From NCBI GenBank assembly GCA_022823145.1, contig JAJDXS010000075.1, positions 62,001-126,000 on the forward strand: a stretch of 64,000 bases of DNA, read 5' to 3'. Of the stretch, positions 40,855-60,339 are shown piece by piece. The notes under the pieces are model-generated. The model worked only from the letters and a program-made list of their open reading frames with translations, was not told where the DNA came from and did no database searches. The position numbers and the translations under genes were made by a program. The DNA comes from Gemmatimonadota bacterium. Its GTDB lineage: Bacteria; Gemmatimonadota; Gemmatimonadetes; Longimicrobiales; Gaopeijiaceae. Position 1 is the stretch's first letter; each line of letters opens with the position of its first letter.

Positions 40855-42804
40855 CTACACCCGCCCCCGGAACTGCTCCAGTGCCTCCGGGTTGGCCAGC
40901 GCCTCCACGTTCTTCACCGGCTCGCCGTGCACGACCGCCGTGACGGCCAACTCCACAATCTTGCCGCTGCGGGTCCGCGGGATGTCGTCGACCTGAACGA
41001 TTCTGGCGGGCACGTGCCGCGAGCTCGCCTGCGTCCTCAGCACCGTGCGGATCCGGTCGCGCAGCGCGTCGTCGAGACGCAGCCCGGGCGCCAGCCGGAC
41101 GAAGAGCACCATGCGCGTGCCCTCGCCCCGGCGCTGGCCAACCGCGAGCGCCTCGGCCACCTCGGGCATGCCCTCGACCGGGCGGTAGATCTCCGCCGTG
41201 CCGATCCGCACGCCGTGCACGTTCAGCGTGGCGTCGGAGCGGCCGTGGATCACGTACCCGCCCGTGCCGGTCTTTTCCGCGTAGTCGCCGTGATGCCAGA
41301 TCCCGGGAAACCGCTCGAAGTAGGTGCCCAGGTAGCGGCTCCCATCGTCGTCGTTCAGGAAGCCCAGCGGCAGCGACGGGAAGGGCCGGGTGCAGACGAG
41401 TTCGCCCTTTCCCTCCTCCATCGAAGACCCGCCGGGCGAAAAGACGTCAACGGCCATTCCCAGCGCCGGCCCCTGGATCTCGCCCGCGCGAACCGGCCAG
41501 CCGGGGATCGCCCCGACGAAGCACGCGCAGAGGTCGGTGCCACCCGAGATCGACACGAGGTGCACATCGCGCTTGACGTGCTCATAGACGTACTCGAAGC
41601 CCGCCGCCGCCAGGGGCGATCCGGTGCAGAGCAGCGTCCGCAGCGACGACAGGCGGTGGGTGTCGCAGGGGCTGACGCCCTCCTTGCGCAACGCCCCGAG
41701 GTAGCCGGGCGAGACCCCCATCAGCGTCATTCCGGTGCCGTCGGCGAAGTCGAAGAGGGCGTCGTTGCCGGGGTGCACGGGCGATCCGTCCCACAGCAGG
41801 ATCGTCGCCTCGGACGCGAGCGCCGATACAAGCCAGTTCCACATCATCCAGCCCAGCGTGGTGAAGTAGAAGACGCGGTCGCCCGCCTTGATGTCGCAGT
41901 GGAGCTGGTGCTCCTTGATGTGCTGCAACAGCACACCGCCCGCGCGATGCACGATGCACTTGGGCACGCCCGTGGTGCCCGAGGAGAAGAGGATGTAGAG
42001 CGGGTGATCGAAGGGAAGCCTCACGAAATCGATCTCGCGGGCCTCGAAGGGGCGGATGAAAGTGTCGAACGGGACACCGTCGGGGATGGCAGGCGCCTGG
42101 CCCGGATTCGGCACCACGACCGTGCGCTCGACCGTGGGCAGCCCGTCCAGGATCTCCGGCACGCGGGACAGGGTCTCGAAGCGCCTGCCGCGGTAGCCGT
42201 ACCCGTCCGTGACGAAGAGGAGGCGGGGGCCGACCTGGCCGAAGCGGTCGATCACTCCGCGCGCGCCGAAGTCGGGTGACGCGGTGGACAGGACCGCGCC
42301 GATCGAGGCGGCCGCGAGGAGGACCGCGACCGCCTCGGGCACGTTGGGAAGCAGCGCGGCGACACGGTCGCCGGGACCGACGCCCGCGTCGCGCATGGCC
42401 TGGGCGAGGCGCGAGGTGATGTCGTGCAGCTCCCGCCAGCTCACCACCCGGCGCCGGCCGTCCTCGGCCCAGGCGATGATGGCGGGGTCGTCCGTGCGGC
42501 GGCGCAGGAGGTTCTCGGCGAAGTTGAGCCGCGCGTCCGGGAAGTAGCGGGCGCTGGGCATGTGATCGCCGTCGACGAGCACGCGGCCGCCGCGCTCGCC
42601 GACGATGCCGAACCAGTCCCAGGCCGCGCTCCAGAAGGCCTCCTGGTCCTCGATCGACCAGCGCCAGAGGGCGTGGTAGGGGTCGGGGGGGCGGGGAAGG
42701 TCGGGGGAAGGGCCGCCCTCTTCCGCCAGCCAGGCCGCGAAGGCGGCGAGATTGCTCGCACGGGTGCGTTCCCGTGACGGGATCCAGAGCGGCTTCGCGG
42801 TCAC
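40855..42804 (-). CDS. Acetoacetate-CoA ligase
   Basis: The 649-residue enzyme is of the ANL adenylating family: P-loop [62 protein letters not shown] and the C-terminal lysine region [12 protein letters not shown]. Length and the N-terminal [22 protein letters not shown] match acetoacetyl-CoA synthetases rather than acetyl-CoA synthetases. It activates acetoacetate with ATP and CoA. The GTG at 42804 overlaps the MFS exporter stop (GTGA), which fixes this start and couples the genes. It may serve ketone body use or supply of acyl-CoA units. Confidence 0.92.
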   Translation of the reverse strand: MTAKPLWIPSRERTRASNLAAFAAWLAEEGGPSPDLPRPPDPYHALWRWSIEDQEAFWSAAWDWFGIVGERGGRVLVDGDHMPSARYFPDARLNFAENLLRRRTDDPAIIAWAEDGRRRVVSWRELHDITSRLAQAMRDAGVGPGDRVAALLPNVPEAVAVLLAAASIGAVLSTASPDFGARGVIDRFGQVGPRLLFVTDGYGYRGRRFETLSRVPEILDGLPTVERTVVVPNPGQAPAIPDGVPFDTFIRPFEAREIDFVRLPFDHPLYILFSSGTTGVPKCIVHRAGGVLLQHIKEHQLHCDIKAGDRVFYFTTLGWMMWNWLVSALASEATILLWDGSPVHPGNDALFDFADGTGMTLMGVSPGYLGALRKEGVSPCDTHRLSSLRTLLCTGSPLAAAGFEYVYEHVKRDVHLVSISGGTDLCACFVGAIPGWPVRAGEIQGPALGMAVDVFSPGGSSMEEGKGELVCTRPFPSLPLGFLNDDDGSRYLGTYFERFPGIWHHGDYAEKTGTGGYVIHGRSDATLNVHGVRIGTAEIYRPVEGMPEVAEALAVGQRRGEGTRMVLFVRLAPGLRLDDALRDRIRTVLRTQASSRHVPARIVQVDDIPRTRSGKIVELAVTAVVHGEPVKNVEALANPEALEQFRGRV

Positions 42805-43958
42805 GGCCGCGGAGCGGGTGCGGGTCTCGCCCCTGCCAGCGCCAGGATTGCGAGGAAGGCACAGAGGGTCGACGCAATGGCGACCGTCGCCAGCGTCCCG
42901 GTGTGGAAAACGCTGAGCGCCGTGCCAGCCGCGCCACCCAGCAGGAATTGCAGGCTCCCCGCGACTCCGGACGCGGTCGCACGGATCCCGGGGAAGTACT
43001 CCAGATAGCAGGCGGCCGCGTTGCCCGTGATCATGCCCAGCACGCCGGACGATGCCATCAGAAGCGCGACGACAATCGGCAGGGAGGGCGTCATCAGGGT
43101 CACGTGCGCGAGCAGCGTCCCCGTTGCGAGGAATTGCAGGACACAAGCCCTCCGGGTGACCAGATGCGCGTCATGCTTCCGGAGGAGTCGAAAGTTGATG
43201 ACGGTGCCCAGCACCAGCGCGACGACGTTCGCGGCGAGGAATCCGCTGAATTGGGTCGGACTCAGGCCGAACCACACCGTATGGATGAACGCTCCATCGT
43301 TCACATAGACCAGCAGGCATGCGGTCGAGCAGGCCAGGCAGAAGACGTAGCCCAGTGCGCGGGTGTGGCCGAGTGCCTTCCGGTAGCCCCGAGTCGCCTG
43401 GCGAAGCAGGGATCGCTCGGGCGCCGCACCGGTTTGCGGAACCGTCTCGGGAAGCCATGACCACAATGCGCACCCCGCCGCCAGGCAATACAGCAGAAGA
43501 GCCAGGAAGGTTGATCGCCAGCCGAAAGCCATCGCCAGCGCCGCCCCGGAAATCGGGCCGATCAGCCGGGGGACCGCCTGGACCGCGCTTATGGCGCCGA
43601 GCACCCGCGCCCCGCGTTGCCGTTCGAAGAGGTCGCCGACCACGGCGCCGATGTTGACGAACGCGACCCCCGCTCCCACGCCCTGCAGCGTCCTGAGCAC
43701 GAAGAATGACTCGACGGATCCGGAGAACAGGATGCCGGTCGTGCCGATGGCAAGAATTGCCATACCGGTCATGGCTGTGCTCCTCCGGCCGTACCGGTCG
43801 GCGATGGGAGCACCAGCGAACTGCCCCAGTCCCAGCCCCAGCAGAAACACGCCCACCGACACCTGGATGCGCGGAACGTCCACGCCGAAAGCCAGCGCGA
43901 TTTCCGGAAGGGCGGGCAGGTACAGATTGATGGCCAGCGGCACCACCATGGTCAACAT
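42801..43958 (-). CDS. MFS transporter (Bcr/CflA-like)
   Basis: The 385-residue protein has about 12 hydrophobic segments and the Bcr/CflA-type start VVPLAINLYLPALPEIALAFGVD followed by GQFAGAPIADRYGRRSTAM (motif A between helices 2 and 3). These are proton-driven drug or metabolite exporters. The reading frame stays open ~45 codons upstream of the ATG at 43958 with no ATG, GTG or TTG, and part of that stretch (TRKLLVALA) looks like the natural N-terminus, so the true start may be an unusual codon or the start has been lost. It is translationally coupled to the acetoacetate-CoA ligase. Confidence 0.87.
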   Translation of the reverse strand: MLTMVVPLAINLYLPALPEIALAFGVDVPRIQVSVGVFLLGLGLGQFAGAPIADRYGRRSTAMTGMAILAIGTTGILFSGSVESFFVLRTLQGVGAGVAFVNIGAVVGDLFERQRGARVLGAISAVQAVPRLIGPISGAALAMAFGWRSTFLALLLYCLAAGCALWSWLPETVPQTGAAPERSLLRQATRGYRKALGHTRALGYVFCLACSTACLLVYVNDGAFIHTVWFGLSPTQFSGFLAANVVALVLGTVINFRLLRKHDAHLVTRRACVLQFLATGTLLAHVTLMTPSLPIVVALLMASSGVLGMITGNAAACYLEYFPGIRATASGVAGSLQFLLGGAAGTALSVFHTGTLATVAIASTLCAFLAILALAGARPAPAPRP

Positions 43959-44087
43959 GGCGAGCGCGACAAGGAGCTTGCGGGTTCCCGGCCCGAAAAC
44001 AGCGCCGTGGCCCCGCGCCGACTCGCTCAGGACGGGCTCCGGAACAGCAGGCTGGCGTACACTATCCGCGCGCCCGGCCCCTCGTCC

Positions 44088-45680
44088 TCATCCGCCCGAT
44101 GCCGCCGCGCGCTGCCTCTTCTGCTCCTCCACCATGCGCGCCACGTCCTCGAGCAGCTGCCTGGCGTCGTAGATGATCCCGTCCTTGATCGTGTACTTGA
44201 TCCCGCCGATGCGCTCCTTGACGCCCGTTTCGGGGTTGAGGCGCTCGTGGCCCGTGCCGTACAGAACCTTGAGGTTTTCGATCGGGTTCTCGGGCGAGAT
44301 CACGAGGTCGGCCAGCAGGCCTTCGCGCACGATCCCGAATTCGGGCATCTGGCCCTTGGGGTCGAAGATGGCTTCGGCGCCGTGCATGGTCGCGCCGCGA
44401 ATGACCTCGAGCGGGTGGAATCCGGCCTCCTGGAGCAGCTCCATCTCTTCGATGGTGGAGAAGCCGAAGAGGTTGTAGATGAAGCCGGCGTCGGAGCTTA
44501 CGGTGACGCGGCCACCCATGTCCTTGTAGTCGTCGAGCAGCGCCATCCAGATGTGGTAGAAGTTCTTCCACCGGATCTCGTCGTGAGTGGTCCAGTCGTA
44601 GTAGTACGAACCGTGGTTCGCGCGGCTGGGCTCGTAGAAGTCCCACAGGCTGGGCAGCGTGTAGCGCTCGTGCCATTCGGCGGTGCGGGCGCGCATCACG
44701 TCCCGGCTGGCCAGGTAGGCGGTCATGGTGGGGTCGAGGATGACGTCGTACGACAGGAGTTCCTCCAGCATCGCGTTCCACTCGTCGCTTCCCTGCGCGT
44801 GGATCAGGTCCCACTGGGCCGCGACCTGGCCGAAGCGGTGCTGCTCGTTGGCGTAGTTCATGTCGGACGGCCATGGCTGGACGTCGTGGTCGTCGTACAG
44901 CGCCTCGAAGAGCCCGTAGAAGTGCGTGACGGTGCCGAGGCCGAGGCGCGCGGCGTCGATGGCGTTCATCTGCGCGACCCCGAGTTGCGCGAGGTGGGCC
45001 ACGCTGCCCATCCCGAGCTGGTTGGCCTCGTCGAGGAGCGCCTCCATGATCTCGGGCGCGTAGGCCACGAACTTGATCCCGTCGATGCCCCGGTCGTGCG
45101 CCGAGCGGACCCAGTCGCGGGCCTGTTCCGGCGTGAATACGGGTCCGCGGTCCCAGCCCTGTCCCGGACGCTGGTACACGAACATGCGCGGCGCCGTGAT
45201 CTCGTTGTTGTTGGCGCGTTCGCGTTCGGAAAGCGAGAAGTCGACCGGGCCGTACTCGATGCCGCGTCCGGCGGTGACGCCGTGCGCCATCCAGAGCTTG
45301 TAGACGTACTCGGCCTGCGGGGTCTTGGGGAGGCCGCCGGTATGCAGGTGCAGGTCGACGAAGCCTGGCAGGACGTACATGCCGTGTGCGTCGATTTCGT
45401 GGTCGCCCGGGGCGGGGCGGCGGGATTCGTCGATGGGCAGGCCCGGGTAGCCGACTCCCGCGATCTGCGCGATGCGGTTGCCCTCGATGACGATGTCGAC
45501 GGGGCCGCGGGGAGGCGCACCGGTGCCGTCGATGACGATCGCGCCGCGGATGACGAGCCGGTTGAAGGGGCCGTCGCCCTCGGCGCGGTCTGGTGCCGGT
45601 TCGACGAACTGGGCAGCGGCAAGGGTGGGGAGGAGGGCGAGGGCCGCCGCGAGAGCGCACCCGGCGAGTCGAGGAATCAT
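44088..45680 (-). CDS. Exported amidohydrolase
   Basis: The 530-residue protein has a signal peptide (MIPRLAGCALAAALALLPTLAAAQ) and an amidohydrolase/imidazolonepropionase-like metal-dependent hydrolase body: LPGFVDLHLHTG (HxH metal site), KFVAYAP, VAHLAQ, THFYGLF and VSSDAGF (Asp of the site). It cleaves amide or related bonds in the periplasm; substrate unknown. GGAG is 11 bp before the ATG, rather far. It stands alone, divergent from the plug-domain protein; the 223-bp gap between them holds no feature I could identify. Confidence 0.9.
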   Translation of the reverse strand: MIPRLAGCALAAALALLPTLAAAQFVEPAPDRAEGDGPFNRLVIRGAIVIDGTGAPPRGPVDIVIEGNRIAQIAGVGYPGLPIDESRRPAPGDHEIDAHGMYVLPGFVDLHLHTGGLPKTPQAEYVYKLWMAHGVTAGRGIEYGPVDFSLSERERANNNEITAPRMFVYQRPGQGWDRGPVFTPEQARDWVRSAHDRGIDGIKFVAYAPEIMEALLDEANQLGMGSVAHLAQLGVAQMNAIDAARLGLGTVTHFYGLFEALYDDHDVQPWPSDMNYANEQHRFGQVAAQWDLIHAQGSDEWNAMLEELLSYDVILDPTMTAYLASRDVMRARTAEWHERYTLPSLWDFYEPSRANHGSYYYDWTTHDEIRWKNFYHIWMALLDDYKDMGGRVTVSSDAGFIYNLFGFSTIEEMELLQEAGFHPLEVIRGATMHGAEAIFDPKGQMPEFGIVREGLLADLVISPENPIENLKVLYGTGHERLNPETGVKERIGGIKYTIKDGIIYDARQLLEDVARMVEEQKRQRAAASGG

Positions 45681-45903
45681 GGGACAGACATCTCCAGATG
45701 GCGGTTGATCGCTTGTCGACAGCAAGCTGGGCTGACAGGGGCGCCTGCGCCACCCGCCGGCCTGCCCGGCACGTCGGGCATGCGGACGGTCCAACGGAAC
45801 CTTAGGATACCGGTCAGGGTATTTTTTGCACAGGCCAGTCCATCGCTGCCCCGCCCATCCAACCGGGGAGACCCGGCAACCACTTCCGAACCGAGCCTGC
45901 CGC

Positions 45904-46647
45904 ATGTCAAAGCCGCGCCTGATCAATCTCATGCCGTCGCTGGTCGTTCTGTGCGCTTTCGCCGGGTTTCCGCACCGGGCTGACGCACAGCAGACGCCTG
46001 TATGCGAAGACGACGAGGCCCGAATCGTCGGGGTGGTCGTCGATGCGAGCACCGAAGCGCCGCTGGAAGGCGCATACGTATCGGTCGCGGCGTCGGATTG
46101 GGGGTCTCTCACCACCGACGACGGCCGATTTCTGCTCTGCGAGATCGGCTCCCGCACCCATGTCGTAACGGTCGAGCGGCTCGGGTACGAGACGTTGATC
46201 GTCGCGATTGAGGCCGACGCCTCCGGCAACACGGTGCATCTGCGCATCAGACCCGATCCCATTCTCCTGGAGGGCCTCGAGATCGTGACGAACCGCTTCG
46301 ACCGGCGGCGGCGGGCTTCCGCACACATCGTCTGGGCGTACGACCAGGAGGAACTCGCGAGCAGCCCCTACTGGACGGCTGCCGATTTCGTGGACTCACG
46401 GCCCGGGGTGTTCACGACACCGTGCGGGATCAACCGGTGCATCTACAGTCGTGGCGGCGTGGTCGAGCCGACGGTCTATCTGGACGAGTTCCCGCTGATC
46501 GGAGGATGGGCCCAGCTCGAGTCGTTGCCGACCAGCCAGCTCTACATGCTCGAGGTATACCGGAGGGGGACGCACATTCGCGCGTACACACATGGATTCA
46601 TGGAGCGCGCTGCGAAGGTTCGTCTGGCGCCGTTGCCGATCTGGTAG
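45904..46647 (+). CDS. Carboxypeptidase-regulatory-like plus TonB plug-like protein without barrel
   Basis: The 247-residue protein has a signal peptide (ends ADAQQ), a carboxypeptidase-regulatory-like domain (ARIVGVVVDASTEAPLEGAYVSVA...LTTDDGRFLLCEI) and a TonB plug-like part (EELASSPYWTAADFVDSRPGVFTTPCGINRCIYSRGGVVEPTVYLDEFPLIGGWAQLESLPTSQLYMLEVYRRG) that stops without a beta-barrel. Such stand-alone forms are common in this phylum and are probably soluble periplasmic binding proteins or relics of receptors. Three Cys in the plug part could form disulfides. It is followed by an AT-rich palindrome gap. Confidence 0.8.
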   Translation: MSKPRLINLMPSLVVLCAFAGFPHRADAQQTPVCEDDEARIVGVVVDASTEAPLEGAYVSVAASDWGSLTTDDGRFLLCEIGSRTHVVTVERLGYETLIVAIEADASGNTVHLRIRPDPILLEGLEIVTNRFDRRRRASAHIVWAYDQEELASSPYWTAADFVDSRPGVFTTPCGINRCIYSRGGVVEPTVYLDEFPLIGGWAQLESLPTSQLYMLEVYRRGTHIRAYTHGFMERAAKVRLAPLPIW

Positions 46648-46674
46648 AGATATCGTAATGACAACATGACATGA

Positions 46675-46692
46675 TGTAATATTGACATTACA
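46675..46692. repeat. AT-rich palindrome, copy B (inverted relative to copy A)
   Basis: TGTAATATTGACATTACA is, as its reverse complement, identical in 17 of 18 positions to the copy at 23847-23864. It too lies in a gap between convergent genes. Upstream AT-rich bases TCGTAATGACAACATGACATG resemble it in part. Confidence 0.55.
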
Positions 46693-46727
46693 TCTGCAGT
46701 TCGGCGATTGTGCCTGTTGGACGCGTT

Positions 46728-48452
46728 TTAGTGCGCCCACCCAAGCCCTTCCCTGAGTTCGCCCACGAAGCTGCGCAGTCCACGGCGGACCACCGAGCGA
46801 AGGAAGAGGCCGGCAAGCAGCAGCAGGCTGACCTGCTGGAGCAGGCTGGGCAGCTCCTCGGTGAGTTCCGCCAGCGAAGGAACCGACAGGGCGCCGTAGG
46901 CCGTGTTGACCGCGATGCCGGACGTGACCGCGAGCGTCACCATGACCGCGGCGAAGGAAACCGCGGCGCGTCTCCCGTGGAGGCTGCTCAGCAGACCCAG
47001 CGTGGAGACGTTGGTGGCCGGTCCCGTGATGAGAAAGGCGATGCCCGCGCCGGGAGACAGCCCGGTGGCCAGGAACGCAGCGACCAGCGGTGTGGCCGAG
47101 GCCGCGCACACATAGGTCGGGAACCCCAGGAGGGCGAACAGGAGGACATCCGCGACCGGCGGCAGACCGCCCAGCCAGCCACTCTCCAGCAATGGGGTCA
47201 CGAGGGCCGCCACGCCGAGCCCGAGGAGGATCCAGGGCGCCGTGTGGTCGACCACCTCGCCGGTTCCGGTCCGCAGCGCAGCGGCAAGCCGGCGGGATGT
47301 GCCCGGCCCCTCGCTCGTCACGTTCGCCGGTTCGGGGCCGTGCTCCGCCGCCTTCAGTCGGCCACCCACCCACCAGCCCACAAGCAGCGCCACCAGGGCC
47401 GCGGTAACGAGACGCAGCACGGTGACCTGAGGGCCCAGCAGCGGGATGGACAGCATGATCGCGTCGACGCCGAGTTCGGGCGTGGCCACGAGAAAGGCCA
47501 TGGCCGCGGCCGGGGGGGCGCCGCGTTGGATCAGACTGCGGTAGAGGGGCACCACCCCGCACGAACAGATCGGGAAAGGCAAACCGATCAGCATGCCCCG
47601 TCCCGCCTGGGAGATGCCGCCTCCACGTTCCATCCAGCGCACGGATCGCTCCGGCAGGAACGCACTCATGAGGCCCGCGCAGAGGTACGCCAAAAGCAGC
47701 GCGGGTGCGCTCTCGGCCGACAGGACGTACAGCCGGTGGAGAAACCCCCCGGCCCCGTCCGTCTGCGCATCCATCCGCACGACGAAACAGGCCAGCAGGA
47801 TCGCCACGGCGATGATCGCACCCCAACCTTCGCGGCGACGGCTCAGCGCCCCCGCGGCCGCCGCGCGCTGATGCATCACGACGTGGACCAGCGATCCTCC
47901 CACGGCGGCCTGGAACAGCTTGACCCCTCCCTCTCCGGCCGCGGTCCATGCGGCCTCTCCACCGAGCGCATACCCCAACACGGTCGAGGCCATGAGCGCG
48001 ATCAGGGCCCCGATCGCAGCCCGCCGGTCCATCTCCTTCGTGACCAGCCACCACACCGCCGCGCCGACCGGCAACCGGTGCAGCACGACAGCCAGGGGGA
48101 GCGAGACGGGCCCATCGGCCGGGAGCGTCGCCAGCGCCGCCCCGTCCACCGCCGCGTGAATGGCAACACCCGAAAGGCCGGCCAGCAGGGCCCAGCGGTG
48201 GGTCATCCCGCCCGCGCCCCGGGTGGATCGCTCGACCGCAATCGGAAGCGCCAACCCGGCCGCGAGGGCGAGGAGGACACTCCAGTCCCCCTTTCCCAAG
48301 GCCGACGGCACGAATTCCAGGAAGATCAGCCCCGGAATGGCGGCCATGACGAGCCCGTCGAGCACAGGGCCCAAATCGATTCGACCGCGCGGCGCCTCGC
48401 TGAGCAGAGGTCCGACCGCGAGGGTCAGGAGTGCGGCGATCAGGAATGGCAC
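46728..48452 (-). CDS. ZIP-like and SO_0444-like fused metal permease
   Basis: The 574-residue protein has an N-terminal half with the ZIP signature pair HAAVDGAAL and VLHRLPVGAA (helices IV and V, with the usual Glu of HExP replaced by Arg) and a C-terminal half with SO_0444-type permease motifs: GLPFPICSCGVVPLYRSLIQRG, FLVATPELGVDAIMLS and FPTYVCAASATPLVAAFLATGLSPGAGIAFLITGPATN. SO_0444 proteins export Cu/Zn; ZIP proteins move zinc-type metals. The GTG at 48452 is the only fitting start before the first helix. It is divergent from the PKS gene across a hairpin-forming region. Metal specificity is inferred from family. Confidence 0.78.
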   Translation of the reverse strand: MPFLIAALLTLAVGPLLSEAPRGRIDLGPVLDGLVMAAIPGLIFLEFVPSALGKGDWSVLLALAAGLALPIAVERSTRGAGGMTHRWALLAGLSGVAIHAAVDGAALATLPADGPVSLPLAVVLHRLPVGAAVWWLVTKEMDRRAAIGALIALMASTVLGYALGGEAAWTAAGEGGVKLFQAAVGGSLVHVVMHQRAAAAGALSRRREGWGAIIAVAILLACFVVRMDAQTDGAGGFLHRLYVLSAESAPALLLAYLCAGLMSAFLPERSVRWMERGGGISQAGRGMLIGLPFPICSCGVVPLYRSLIQRGAPPAAAMAFLVATPELGVDAIMLSIPLLGPQVTVLRLVTAALVALLVGWWVGGRLKAAEHGPEPANVTSEGPGTSRRLAAALRTGTGEVVDHTAPWILLGLGVAALVTPLLESGWLGGLPPVADVLLFALLGFPTYVCAASATPLVAAFLATGLSPGAGIAFLITGPATNVSTLGLLSSLHGRRAAVSFAAVMVTLAVTSGIAVNTAYGALSVPSLAELTEELPSLLQQVSLLLLAGLFLRSVVRRGLRSFVGELREGLGWAH

Positions 48453-48492
48453 GTTTGGGGCGATCGCTATATTGGCCGTTAGCGGCGACGGG

Positions 48493-48533
48493 GTTGTCGG
48501 GAACTCTTTCGCGAGTTCCGTGATCCCGACAAC
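48493..48533. promoter_or_regulatory. Nested inverted repeats between the permease and PKS genes
   Basis: GTTGTCGGGA (48493-48502) and TCCCGACAAC (48524-48533) form an outer 10-bp dyad; inside, GGAACTC (48500-48506) and GAGTTCC (48513-48519) form a second. The element lies between divergent genes, in the 5' leader of the permease and 49 bp before the PKS start. It may be an operator or a metal-responsive leader structure. Confidence 0.4.
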
Positions 48534-48581
48534 AATACAACCTGTGCGCCGGTCTGCCTCAAGACGCCTGGAGTTTGCATC

Positions 48582-58832
<10,251 letters not shown>

Positions 58833-58903
58833 GCGAAGGCCGTTGTCCAGCGCGGATGCATCGCCGGCCGAATGCAGCGGGGATTGTTCCGCGGACTGCC
58901 AGA

Positions 58904-59824
58904 CTAGATCAGCCCCCGCTCCTTGAGGAATTCGCACATCGCCTCAACGCACTCCTCGGGCTTCTCCAGCTGCAGGAAATGGGTTGTCTCGGGTATGAAA
59001 TCGTAGTCGACGGTCTGGATGTGGCTGAGATTGAACGTGGGCAGATACGCATACGGCAAGGTGGGATCGGACCCTATAACCTTCGTTGGACACGGGAGTT
59101 CCCCGAAATCCACCAGGAAGGCGTAGGTCCTGATATACGCGATGATCTGCGCCTCGTACTCCGGAGGACATCGCAGCTCGTAGCCCCCCTCGCCCGGAGC
59201 CTCGGTCAGTACGGTTCTGGCCATCAGTTCCGTCGCGCCGGGTACAGCTCGCAGCAGTAACGGGAGGTAGCTCAACAGGTCGGTGAAGTCGCTTCGTTTC
59301 TGGAACCGTTGGGCGCGTCGTCGTGTCATCCCCGCCGTGCGCTCGGCAAGCGCGTCGTAGTCCGGGTCGTCCGGACCCGGCCTGTAGAGGGGTGGATCGA
59401 ACAGAACCCAGGCCGACAGCGTGCCCGTGCGCCCGGTGGAGAGCTTCGACGACAGAAGTGTCGTCAGCGCCGAGAGGGAATGGAACACGCCGATCGTCGG
59501 TCGATCCCCGTACTTGCCCGCCACCGCGGCTATAACCTGCTCCTGATCACGGACCAGGTTGGGCACATTGTGCTCACTACGGGCACCGATCGCGTTCCAC
59601 CCGTGGTTCCTCAGATCGTAGACGAGCAGATCGAACTCGTCGACGAGCAGCGACCAGAACGGGTAATAGAGATCGATCGCAAGGCCGTTGCCGTGGCACA
59701 GAAGGAGCCGGGGTCCGGCGGGATTGCCGTGTCTGCGCACGATGGTGATGCTGCCGTCGTCGTGACGGACATGGCACACAGCACGTGGCTCAGGCACCTC
59801 CCATACGGCTCGTGGTGAACTCAC
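58904..59824 (-). CDS. Alpha/beta hydrolase
   Basis: The 306-residue protein has an oxyanion CHGNG, a nucleophile Ser 116 in GVFHSLSA (GxSxx, not the strict GxSxG) and a late His 282 (TTHFLQLEKPEE), which fits an alpha/beta hydrolase triad. The GTG at 59824 has GAGGGG 9 bp upstream. It is convergent with the PKS and lies 82 bp after the ACP gene on the same strand. As the PKS lacks a thioesterase, this enzyme may release the product; that is inference from location. Confidence 0.85.
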   Translation of the reverse strand: MSSPRAVWEVPEPRAVCHVRHDDGSITIVRRHGNPAGPRLLLCHGNGLAIDLYYPFWSLLVDEFDLLVYDLRNHGWNAIGARSEHNVPNLVRDQEQVIAAVAGKYGDRPTIGVFHSLSALTTLLSSKLSTGRTGTLSAWVLFDPPLYRPGPDDPDYDALAERTAGMTRRRAQRFQKRSDFTDLLSYLPLLLRAVPGATELMARTVLTEAPGEGGYELRCPPEYEAQIIAYIRTYAFLVDFGELPCPTKVIGSDPTLPYAYLPTFNLSHIQTVDYDFIPETTHFLQLEKPEECVEAMCEFLKERGLI

Positions 59825-59905
59825 ACCTCGGCACCCCTCTGGCTCCTGCGGACACGATCGGGGGTTGCCCGGCGCCCGGGCAGGGCGGCCGGGCGGAGAG
59901 CGGGG

Positions 59906-60136
59906 TCAGCCCATCTTCGAGTCCAGATGTGTGACGAGTTCTCCGAAGGTTCCGATCTTGCCGCAGTCCTCGGGCGGAATCGAAACGTCGAACTCGCGCT
60001 CCACGATCCTCATGAACGCGACCGCGTCCACCGAGGAAATGCCCGAGTCGGCAAATCCCCCGTCAAGACTCGGCTCATGGCCAAGATCCAGGTGTTCGTC
60101 GATCAATGCTCTCAGTCGGCTCTCGGTTCCGGCCAT
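59906..60136 (-). CDS. Discrete acyl carrier protein
   Basis: The 76-residue protein has the ACP helix II with a phosphopantetheine Ser 35 in SGISSVDAVAFM and the normal four-helix length. The Ser-Val rather than Asp-Ser-Leu context is seen in some stand-alone and PKS carriers. AAAGGAA lies upstream. It precedes the hydrolase gene and faces the PKS, whose last KS-AT lacks an ACP, so this protein may supply it in trans. Confidence 0.85.
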   Translation of the reverse strand: MAGTESRLRALIDEHLDLGHEPSLDGGFADSGISSVDAVAFMRIVEREFDVSIPPEDCGKIGTFGELVTHLDSKMG

Positions 60137-60339
60137 CGGTTGCTGTTCCTTTGCGTTTGGAATGGGACGACGTGAAAAACCAGGTCGGTCGGATAGTGCG
60201 CTGCCCCCCTGCCGATGTCAAGCCGGCGGCGTCGCATCCGGTCGCTATCGTCAGCGTGATGGGTCTGCTATTGTGGGCATCCGATCATCCCGCTGCCGTC
60301 ACGACTATCTCCGAGCCCCCAAGGTCGAGCAGGGTCACC

